Positions 13,701-25,700 of a stretch of 32,299 nucleotides of DNA are shown one piece after another. The DNA comes from Saccoglossus kowalevskii. Lineage: Eukaryota; Hemichordata; Enteropneusta; Harrimaniidae. The translations under genes and the position numbers were made by a program. Where the stretch lies: positions 389,515 to 421,813 of the forward strand of contig NW_003124899.1 in NCBI RefSeq assembly GCF_000003605.2. Direction: 5' to 3'. Position 1 is the first letter of the stretch; each line of letters opens with the position of its first letter. A model generated the notes under the pieces. The model did not search any database. It worked only from the letters and a program-made list of their open reading frames with translations, and was not told where the DNA came from.

Positions 13701-16700
13701 GAATTTCATTTCATTTTGATAGATTCCCCATTAGCACGTAGTAACGGATTTACATAACATCCATTATCCGGACAGATGCATGAAGTACATCCGTGTTGTT
13801 TTGTGATTTTTTTTTTATTTGTAATTTGAAATTCGTTGGTTGTGAAATCGCCAGGGGCTGTGATGGAATAAGCGTCTAATAATACAAAGCTGAATATGAC
13901 ATAGTAATGGAGTACGCGTCTAATAATACAGAGCTGATTATTCAATAGTGATGCATTACTCGCGTAAGATGCAATTAGCCTCGTAGTAACTATGGGTATT
14001 GAATGATGCACGTATAGATTTAACGGATGGAAATGCTCTTAAATTTTCCCATTATAGCAATATACCGGTGGAGAATTTTATTATGCAATAAAACGAACGG
14101 AGAGACACGACCATTATGTTACATAAGCCACATATCACTTAGGTGACCAACAACTACATAGGAATTGAAGGGTGTGCATATTCAGCTCGAATTGTGTCAC
14201 GTGAAAAATGCCGATACGAAACTCAAAAAAGTATTACACAAATCATCCAGCTAAGTTTGGTAAATTGAAAACCGAAATAGAAGCACTTCTTACAACGTTA
14301 ATATTAATCTTGACGTTGTGACGTAATAATATGCCGATTAGCCCTAGATATTCTGTTTCTGTTGTTGCTGAATTGACGTGTAGTTGAACTGTAAAATGTT
14401 TTATAATACAATGAGCAATTGCGAGAATGTAAGCTTGTAGTGCCTGCTTTGCAATGACAGTAACCAGTGGGTTAACTCGGTTTAATATTTGGCGACGTTA
14501 CATTACACATTACACTGTAGGGCCAAAATCATCTTCTCCTGAGTAAGGATTTTATTGGAAGGTATTTGAAGATACCTTGAACGTTGATATATGAATCGCC
14601 TCAGTATTTTACGTGGCTTATCGTGCAACGTTTATGTCTCGTCACTGCAAGAAAATGTCGTACATTTCAAATAGCGTGTAGTATATAACTACACACTTAC
14701 AATTCAAGGTTCAGTTCAAATCGGGACATTACTGACCATCAGTAGTGACAATCACTGTGAATAATTATTGTAATTACAGACAAACAATACAATATTTAAA
14801 ACGCAATTCGAAGTTATGATAGTTATGACAAACGCCTCGCTACTGCGGGCAAGAACGATCTCTTTATTGCGCCAAATATGATTGGCCTTATGGAACAGCT
14901 TGTAAATGACACGTAAGCAGCATGTTCCCACGGTGACTAGTTTGAAATGAACAGGTCGAAGTTCAATCCTTCACATTTAATATTGCCCTCTGGGAAATTG
15001 TAAAAGTATTAAGTCTTGCGACCTCTTGCAGGAAACCTTGTCAATCTGTGGCGGACCCTAACAAATCCTAGTACATGCTTAATAATATCTTGTGTACGTG
15101 CTATTGCAATGTTTTATCCGTTTGTTGCTAGAACGTGTTGCTTCAAGAAAAAGGTTAAAGGTGTTATGTACCTGTCTGTTAACAAGACTATGTAACATTC
15201 CTTGCAGATATCTCCTATTTATGGTTCAGTCATGTACAATAACGACGTACTCGATGTAATCAACGACGAGGCCTTGTACAAAATTAAAGAGATTATACAA
15301 GATAAAGAAACCTGGACTTTACTGGAACTACAAGAAGTTATTGCTATTCTTGGTGTCTGCGCCGATACTCAAGATGTAGACGTAAGTTTAGAATACTGCT
15401 TTACCAGACATTTTAACCTCTGAGCTGCATTACCGCAATTGAACATAATTTATCATTTATTGTTGGAAACACCGCATTTATATATTTCAGAATTTCTTCT
15501 CAATTTCGGATTCTGTTCTTGGTCTCGACCTCTCGAAAGTCACTGACAGTCAAACGATGGTAAGGATCATTCCATCTTATATCGTGATCAGAGATTTCTG
15601 GTTAATTATATGTTTGTGGAATTGAGTATTATGCGTAAAGTTGCATTTAATGTGTGTGGGTTACCTTTTAGTATACTTTATAACGACGTATATGCTGTGT
15701 GTATGTTTCAGATAAATGAAATGCACAGTAATATCATGAAAGGCATGGAGGGGTTCGCAGAAAGCATTGCCACAAACATGATTGGAAACGAGGTTACCAT
15801 GGATGGAGTAAATATCGGCAAGTATAATTGTGTTCTTTCGTTTGATTATTCCTGCTATTACAGTATGTATCATCATTTGTGAAAGGTGGCGAGTATGACA
15901 GGTATGCATACTTAGTTGCTGTTATTTTTCAGTGTATTACAATGTCATCGATTCATATTTCTGTAAAAATAAACAATTTCTTGTAAAATTAAAAAAATTG
16001 CTCATTTCAGTTAGAATATTCACTTCCTTGATGTGTTTTATTCTACCTAACCACTGTACAGTAAATAGTCAGTGTATTTGGTGATGGTGGCGTCAATACA
16101 AACGTTGTGCAGGTGGAATGATGCAGTGACGATTGATAATGCAATGAGGTTCTTATAATGAGGACCAAACCTTTCATCCATATTGTCACTCTTCCCCATC
16201 CTTCACACAGCGTGTCACCTAGCAACTTCCATTCAGAATTTTCCAAATGAGTGATGGGAACCGACAAGTAATTTATTTGGTCGGAAATCAGTGAATGTGA
16301 ATTCATTTTAATTATTATTTCGGTTACGCAAGAGTTTCTTCAAAATGACTATTCGACTGTATTAAACCTGTTTAAGATGAGAGCGTCATACATGCACATA
16401 TCATCAACTCTTAGCCACGTCTCTGCCACGATAATGGGATTACAATATGTTGACAGTATGGGCAGGACTGATACCATTAAGCGACATTCTACTTAAGCAA
16501 ATATAAATAATTTCAATGAATTATTGTTCATAATAAAAATTAGAGCACCACCTTTCATAATCTCAATTCAATATGATCGGCTTTTATCAATCTTTTGTTA
16601 ATTATTAACGCATATGTTTCTTTACTACTATACCTTACATATTTCACTGATCACGTTATGAGAATAGGAAATGTACTATTGGGATGTATCATAATTATAT

Positions 16701-19700
16701 TCATCTATTGGGATATATCATATTCGTCTATTGGGACATATCATTATATTCGTCTATTCGGACATATCATTATATTCGTCTATTGGAACATATCATTATA
16801 TTCGTCTATTGGGACATATCATTATATTCGTCTATTGGAACATATCATTGTATTCGTCTATTNNNNNNNNNNNNNNNNNNNNNNNNNNNNNNNNNNNNNN
16901 NNNNNNNNNNNNNNNNNNNNNNNNNNNNNNNNNNNNNNNNNNNNNNNNNNNNNNNNNNNNNNNNNNNNNNNNNNNNNNNNNNNNNNNNNNNNNNNNNNNN
17001 NNNNNNNNNNNNNNNNNNNNNNNNNNNNNNNNNNNNNNNNNNNNNNNNNNNNNNNNNNNNNNNNNNNNNNNNNNNNNNNNNNNNNNNNNNNNNNNNNNNN
17101 NNNNNNNNNNNNNNNNNNNNNNNNNNNNNNNNNNNNNNNNNNNNNNNNNNNNNNNNNNNNNNNNNNNNNNNNNNNNNNNNNNNNNNNNNNNNNNNNNNNN
17201 NNNNNNNNNNNNNNNNNNNNNNNNNNNNNNNNNNNNNNNNNNNNNNNNNNNNNNNNNNNNNNNNNNNNNNNNNNNNNNNNNNNNNNNNNNNNNNNNNNNN
17301 NNNNNNNNNNNNNNNNNNNNNNNNNNNNNNNNNNNNNNNNNNNNNNNNNNNNNNNNNNGGGACATATCATTATATTCGTCTATAGAGACATATCATTATA
17401 TTCGTCTATTGGAACATATCATTATATTCGTTTATTGTCAGATAAATGATTTCCTTTTGGCATACACATTGTTTGTCACCTCTAACCCAATCGCAATCTA
17501 CCTTTCTGTTCCTGGGAATGTTGGGAGCTTATTCACAAAATTTAAAGAATGGCATTTTAGGTACCATTAGGTTATGTATCTTTGATAGTCGATAGTTTGT
17601 CACACTCCATGTCTGTCATTTACTCGTTGATCTTCGTGATGTACTCCTATTCATTGAATGACCAACAATAATAAATGGTGAAACATGCGTAGAAAGATGA
17701 CTTTCCTAAATTATTTGAGCAGGTTTGTAAAACAGAAATGTGTATGTTTTGACATGTCTTGGTATCACCTTGTTTGTTAATACGAATAATGTGTAACGAA
17801 AAAAACATAATATATATGCAGTAACCATGGCATTTATTGAAGTCACACACAAACATGTCACAAGAGTATATATATTAAACTGGTGCAAGTATTATTTTAC
17901 ATGTGTAGTACTAATATTCAGCCCTAACTATTATCGTGTGGGTGAGTATTACAGATCCCGTACGATAAACCTCTTTGTCACGACGCGCGTTAACGGGACG
18001 TATTTAATCGTTGATCCGCTTCTTGACAAATTGACAATAAATTAGAATCGAAATATGACGTTTTCACATCAATTTAACGACAAAATCCTGTAGTTTTTTT
18101 TTAATCTTACGTTTGTGTTATATAATCCTATTTTTGTTCTCACTCTGTGTCGTCGGTGCAACAGTATGTGTGCACTGGAGGCAATGGTGCGAATGTCCCT
18201 CTATACAAGTGCCAGTTCATTTAAGATCACGTAGACCAAGTCTATGATGCCGTAATCACTATTCACAGTCACGGATTGAATCATCTTTACCCGCGACTTC
18301 ATTGTGTCCAACGCCCGCGTGTTGCGATGAATGCATCATCAGTAACACTCACTGTCACCTGCATTAGCGCGTTTTCCCTTTATAAATGCCAGCTCCTGTG
18401 AGCCGTTAATGGTGTATACTCATTCACGATCTCGAGCAAACGACCATGTCCTAGTAAGTTTTAACAACATTTCAGAAACATCTGTAACGGTTATTAGTGG
18501 TATGTGAGTACATGGTGTAATTTGTCCAAGTCCAAGAGACTTTTCTTAATGGGAAAGGATAATCATGTTATTTTATATCGCCATGGATAATGCCTCACCT
18601 CTCTATGTAGCTTACCTTTTTTTTACCTCGCTTTTGAATTCATATTAGATGAAAACACAGATTACATGGAAATGCAAATTCTATTGTCAAAAAAAAATTG
18701 CCTTCTGATCTTTTCATTTCGCGTCATATAAATTACTCACCTCAAAGAACATTTGTCATTACTATAATTAAAACGCAATTCCAGAGACTGTTTTTGACTT
18801 TATTTATCTTCGTTATTACACAATGAATAGCTTTTGTAAATCTGTACTGTATCTAATACGCTTAATCCAAATTTATGTTCTTTCAAACTTAAATTTATAC
18901 TGTTTTTCAAGCACTTTCAATCGTCGTGGCATTGTCATTTACTATCAATAACTGTATTTGCTATTATCAGAGTTCCATGCATAAGTAAGGGAATCGAGCA
19001 TTACGTAGTTTGTGTGATTAAAAAGTATTCAATACAGACACCAAGTCCCACATGCAAAAGCCGCTCGCCGACAACAGAATAGAAACGAGTCGTAAATCAT
19101 AGTTTCTATTTTCAAACATTGCTTCATGTTTGAGGCACAGTGAGCTAGATTACGTACATATTACATGGAGACAAAGGCGTACTAGTTCTATATTTGACGT
19201 TGTTCGAAAGCCTGACGTAATTTTTTTAATTTTCTCTGATATAGATAACGTGTTGTTCGTTTTCTCTCAAAAAAAACTCTCAAAACCAGACAATATTTAT
19301 TAAATTATTATACTTGAATTCGAGTATTCAAATATCATCATAATTTTTGTTCTCGCATATCAAAACTTTGCATTCAGTTTCGATCGAATATTTAATTAAG
19401 GTTACCAGTAATTTTAATATAATATAATATAATATAATATAATATAATATAATATAATATAATATAATATAATATAATATAATATAATATAATATAATAT
19501 AATATAATATAATATAATATAATATAATATAATATAATATAATATAATATAATATAATATAATATAATATGGAATTTAAAAGACGGGAAATGAGAGACGC
19601 TAAAGTAAACTCTATATATAAAATGAGGTGCTGCTTCAATTGAATATACATCATGGAAAAACTTATGTCTGTATTGTTTATTTCAAGTCAATTAGCGCAT

Positions 19701-22700
19701 TACTACTGTCGTTTCTTAGACAAATATCCTGCGGCAACAACAATTTCTATATCCATCGTCTAATTTGTGAAATGTTGTGAAACATTTATGTATATATCAT
19801 GTACTTGCAATCATATGAACAACTATCCCCTGTATACGGGCGGACATGAAACCTTTATATCTATGAAACCGTCGACAACTCTTAACAGGCTGCGTACGCG
19901 GGATCTGGAGACGGTGAAATCAAGTCTCATAAACTAAATAATTTAGCTCATGTAAAATATACTAGTATTCGCTTGATAATGAACGCCGCAAATTGTCAAT
20001 TTTCATACAATGTATTTGTATGGGCATTTGAATACCATACATGTGACTGAATTTACAACTAGGGATAACGATAACGATATCGTAAACGCATTTCACATTT
20101 AGAAAGTCGTCGACCGTCTCCCGTGATGTCATCGAGCTGTATCTGGTTTTTTTTGTTTTTTTTTCGAGTTGAGAACATATTAATTCCCAACAATGTGCAC
20201 TTATGAAAGTCACGTTTTTATAAACGTTGGAACCAGACAACTGAATAATTCCCAGTGAATCATTGCGTACTTAGATCATATATTTTTACAAGGTGTTCTA
20301 TGGCCCCGCATTTTCTTAGCGTGATTTGAATTGTCATTTATTTTGTAATGAAATCTCATTCTCTACTCTCAATAGCTTTGATTGGTGTACGTAAAATCAT
20401 TTTCGATGACGTCACGAACATATCATGGATAGCTTAACAACATAGTCACAATATAGCTCTATATATTCACGTGATTGTTTTCTATGCCTTTCATCACCGG
20501 GTCGGACATTCTCTAAATATATTAAATTATTCAATAATCTTTCTGATTGTTATTTTGTTTTTGCATTCTCAGATATCCGAATCACGACCTTATCGCCTGA
20601 CGACGTTGACCCGAGTCTGAATCTACTTACTGTGTACGATCAAACGGAGGATAACAGTATCACAATTCATCTGACTGATACAAGTACTGCACAGATTGGT
20701 AACGAAGATGGTACGTAAATAACCCGGGGTAACGTTAAACTCGCGTCTGATATATCGACCATGCAATTAACTAAGTTTACCCTAGATTCCTTCATTTCTA
20801 ATAAGTCACTTGGAGGGATCAGTCTTATCATATGAGGTTATCACGGGAAAACCGAATGAAACGCAACATGCATGAAACACTGTCCCGGGGGCAAATGGCC
20901 ATTTCTGAAATATACAAACTCGATTGACATGCTCTCAAACAGTACATACAGGAAAAGTTGCGCAACTTCGACTCGCCTTTTTCAACAATGTCACTATCTC
21001 GGTACATCATTTTGCAGCCATATTTGCGCAATGAATAACTGCAGAAATACAAAGAATGCCCACTGATCGGAGAATTTACATGTATATTGCACCAAACAGT
21101 GAGCGTCTATGTGCGCGCTTGCTTTGTCAATCATCTGTTTTGCTGTAAAGACTAGTAAAAACATTGCAACTTACAGGAGAACCGAAACTACACGATACCT
21201 AAACATAAAAACTCAATACTTTTTTTTCTCCGTCGAGTATAGTGAAGTTATCAGTAATCGTGTATAAGAACATGCACAACATCATTGGCGGCAAGATGGA
21301 AGGAGGCCAAGCAGAAGTCGATGCAGCCATCGAGACATCCGTCGTTAGCAACGTCGTGTCTTACATTATAGTTGGTGGTGGTGTCGATGTTGCCAGCTAC
21401 GTCAACGAAGAAAACCCCATGTACCTCAATTTTGTCAACGCACAGGTAGAAATATGTCTGTTTCTTTCTGAGAATACCGAATATACTTTAAAACATGTCA
21501 TTTTAGCTAGCATGTTATTGTAGCTTATTTAGCTAATTTGTAATTTCGCTAATTCAGGATGTCGCTAATTTGAAAAAAAATGTATTCACACAATGATATT
21601 GTTGGCACTTTAGCTAAATTAAGATTCAGTTAATTCATGCATGGAGTCAAATTTGCTAAAATGTCATGTAGCTATTTAAACATGTTTTACAGTATATTTT
21701 CAATAAGTTGCGCCCTCAGTGACGAAACTTTTCTGTGACGTCAAAATGACGTAGTTCGATGTCGTTCAAATAGACAATTCTGTTAGGATGAGAAGTCATT
21801 TAAACTGGCAAAATCTCTAAAAAAAAAGTATTTTATTATCCGGTGCCTGCCCTAAAAAGAAAACTAATCGAAGCGTCCCATTTACAACAGTTTATGTTTT
21901 AAAAAAATGTTGACGCTTGAGGGCGTGACTTCTAAGAACGGTATATGAGGCTTTGCAATGTTTATGTATTTCTCTCGTCAACGTATATAATCAAATAAAA
22001 TGAGTTTCACTGTAGAACTAATAACATTCAATAGAATTTTCTCACAACGATGCGGCTTTGTTACACAATAACTGATCTATACAATGCACGTTATTATATT
22101 TACTCGGCCACGTGACCTGCCTGGCAGGTATTTCCATTTCATTACGCAGTATTCAGTGCCGATGCAATTGTTGTCGAAATAAACGAATCATATGTTTATT
22201 GCATACGTCATTCATCCTGCAAATAACCGTTGGGGAAAACTAATCATTAAACTTTGCGGAGTATAACAATAACTCTATCGTTTTCTTTATATAACAGCAT
22301 TCATGAATTGTCTTATTCCTCTGGATTGCACGTTCGTATCGTGATGTTTGAAAGTATATGATTCACAAACTAATTTGGGACGAATTTTTCAATCTATTTC
22401 TAATTTTATTTTTTGCATAATCTCTTTCAGGAACCACCCGATGAACACGTCGATATATGCGTTTATTGGGAATTCCACGAAAGGTAGGTAGTAATTTTGA
22501 TATGCCAGCAGTCACGTAAACATCCGGGGGTAACATCAGTTTGAGGACCCGTATGTACAATACTTCTACATTAGTTAAGGAATGTTTGTGTATTGTTGCT
22601 TCTCTCAGTCTTGGGACGGTGAAATTTACTTCTCTCGTGACTTCTCTCGTGACGTGTACATGCGCAGTGAGTGCTTTAGCGTATGATGTAAATTTTAGCT

Positions 22701-25700
22701 TGTCGCGATATACAAACGTGTGAACGTACTTTAGATTGTGATATCATTCCGTATCCTTCCTCTGTCACATTTACTATTTACAGGCACTATTTTCGGAACA
22801 TTTTGTCTAGATTTCTGTAAATTGCATTTCATTTGCACGTTATTTTTATTTTCAAAGAAGAAAGGCTTCACATAACTCAAAGGCTGAACAACATAACCAT
22901 AAACATATATGAAACAGCGAAGCGTGAAAATAACCCCTATTTTGTGTTTAATTTAACAACCTCTCTGGAGCAAATCTATTGTCGTAATACGAAAAGGACG
23001 CCCACTGTTTCCCTGATTTTCATTTCCCCGTTTTTGCCGTGTTATCGCATATACGTTCAACAGAGATATGCTCAGCTCCCCCCAGAGTCTTCAAATAACA
23101 GCTGATTTTTTCAGGATAATCATTCGCCGACGTCTTTTCAATATTTCGCATCCTCTAGTGGCGAGGCTTTTTGGTGACGTCAGAATGGCGTACGAGCAAA
23201 ACATGGGTAGTAAAATTTTCATTGTATACAATTCCAGTCTTTCTAAGTGAGTGCCACTATCGTTGAAAGATCGGCTAACTGCAAACGCGATCTCGAGTTA
23301 CTGTTTTATATGAAATGCCGTTTTATATTAAAAAACATACTGCTAAGATTTGTCTGGCCGATAGAATCGTTTACGCTCTATGAAAAGGGCGAACTAGGCA
23401 ATAACCCAGGAATGATTTATTAGCTGATGAATCGAGTCTTTGGGAAGTCAGGAATCGAAATTGGATTACCAGCTGTCGTGAAGCAACGTGTTACTAAATC
23501 CAAACCGTATATCTTGGATTGAAAATGTCATTCCATATGAGATAGATACTAGTATATGATTGCGTGATTAATGTGATTAATGGCGGCTCATTTTTCATCA
23601 TAGGAATTTATTTTCGCTGTGAGGGTTAATCAGCGAGTCTAATTCAGTGAAAATAAAAAAAATGTTTTTCTTAATCCTGTCCAGTTTGCCTGGAGGCATA
23701 TGGTCTACTGACGGTTGTGAACTGTACTCCAGCACCTCGTTAGACACCACGTGTCGCTGCAGTCATCTTACTAACTTTGCCGTCCTGATGCAGACCACCA
23801 CAGATCGGGTAAATATGTTGTTTCCTAGCAACCCTGACAATTGCACGTATTTGATATTCAATTCTTATTGTGATCCTCGCCAAGCCACTGTATGTAATAA
23901 ACGTGTTTTTTTGTCAATATATCATTGTTTTTATCATCAGACCTTAATTAAAATGCCATCTTGATGACTTATATTGTGACTTATTATCACATCAAATAAC
24001 CTGTAAATTTCTTTGTTGTTTCTTATCACTTGCGTTTTCTTTCCAGGCCATATCTGACTCTCACTCTCTTGCTTTGGAATTGATAACTTACATCGGAACC
24101 ATATCATCTATCATATCCTTGCTGTTCAGTATTCTCGTTTACGCTTATCTAAGGTATCATTCTAGAAATATACGCTGTGTTATTCTTTTGTAAAACTGTG
24201 TAACAATAAAATCAAACCCGCCCATCCAATGTTCTGAAACCATTTGTATTACGGCAATTGTAGTAAGTCTGCTTTGATGCGTGACGACGTAGCAGTTATA
24301 CGACCATTCTTTAAACTCAAGATATGTTCATTAAATGTTTCTGGGAACGAGGCCGCATCAGGTTACCGACTTGATATAGTATGGCGGTGAATTACAACGA
24401 CTGCCATTCGCCATCATTAGTTGTACCTTATATCGGAGTGGATCTTGACATGATATGATATTTCATATTCATCTCTGTTTACAGATTACTGAAAAATCAA
24501 CGTATAATATTACATGCAAACCTCGCCTTATCTCTGGCCATAGCTCAACTTATCTATATCAGCGGTATTGGTGCAACATTCAATCAGGTGAGTTGAATTT
24601 AACATTACAATACCTAATCGCTAACAGCCATTTTGTTCCCTTGACCAACTGCTGTTTACCGGGAACCCTACTCCACTTCGGTCTTCAACGTCTGACAGAA
24701 GGCGTAACTTTGGCGTTGTTTTCGTTCTCGTTTCCAGGGACTTTGCACCAGCATCGCCGTGGTCCTGCACTACTTCTTTCTCGTGTCCTTCATGTGGATG
24801 TTACTAGAGGGCGTTCAGCTGTATACCAAATCCGTCCACGTTTTTGGTCAGGGGATACGAACGTGGGTGTTCATGTTATTAGGTTGGGGTGAGTATATTC
24901 TTCTCCTTAAACTCATCAAGTCAATCGGCGACTACAATAAAATGTCTATTGCATGTGGAACAAAACTTGGAACGCAAGCATCTAGTTGTCGTTGAGGATA
25001 TTTGAATTATGTATATGTAAAATTCACTAATTTAAAAGGGGGGATGTGCATGTCGAGGTAATTCGGTTTGTTTGTTTGTCGTAAAATCAAAATGTTTGGC
25101 AGTAATGTGACAGTATCCTCGGGGGCGGAAATCCGGACATTTTCACCGCCTGGCAACCAGCGGCGGTGAAAACAAAGGCCCAAAACTCGCAGAAAACGGT
25201 ACTTTGGGATGATTGTTGAGACTCCTCTGAACAGTGTAACAAGATTAGCCCTACGTGTGTAACATATATAAATTTGGTTGTTCGGGATTACTTCAAAGTT
25301 GAGTTTGTGTTGTTTTCTCGAATTTTCACCGGCTCGACCGGCGTTCCACAGCAGCGCGCACAGAGCCCTTAGAAATGCTTGGTACAGTGGTGCGCGTCTT
25401 AGCAACGTGGAACGTTCGTGACGTAGCTCCGCCCCCGAGGATTAGTTAGTTTCAAGTATAGTGCACATGAGCGTCGAATAACCTGCACGCGGCGTGACCA
25501 GTAAGGTACATACAAGCGCATGCGCATTTGCCTTTTTCATCGAACGATATTAGCTGCCGAAAGATTTTATTTATTCCATGATTATACATATACTATTTTT
25601 TTGTTCACAATATCAAACACAATTACTCAAAATACTCAAAGTTGCCCCATAAATGGTTTTAGTGGCGTAATTGATTTACATGCGAACTGTAAAACATGTC

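Larger units (their letters stand above)
15818..20572 (+). other. 4.75 kb GC-AG intron
   Basis: The largest intron of the model, with a GC donor and an ag acceptor after a T-rich tract. It holds a 26-bp minisatellite broken by an assembly gap, an (AATAT)31 microsatellite and a diverged duplication near 18175-18420. No exon was recognised. Confidence 0.75.

Noticed and set aside
16043-16306. 87-codon reverse ORF
   Set aside because: No recognisable motif, no splice partners on the minus strand, and it lies in an intron of the receptor.
16690-17438. CRISPR-like array of 26-bp repeats
   Set aside because: Units are directly adjacent with no spacers and the genome is clearly eukaryotic; it is a minisatellite.
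16595-17570. Long ORFs of 170-284 codons on both strands
   Set aside because: They exist only because the run of N contains no stops; the flanks are minisatellite.
19328-19654. 108-codon reverse ORF rich in Leu, Tyr and Ile
   Set aside because: Translation of the (AATAT)31 microsatellite; the period of five nt gives a repeating pentapeptide.
25007-25405. 132-codon reverse ORF
   Set aside because: It lies largely within the inverted-repeat element at 25115-25442; GC-rich DNA has fewer stops. No domain recognised.
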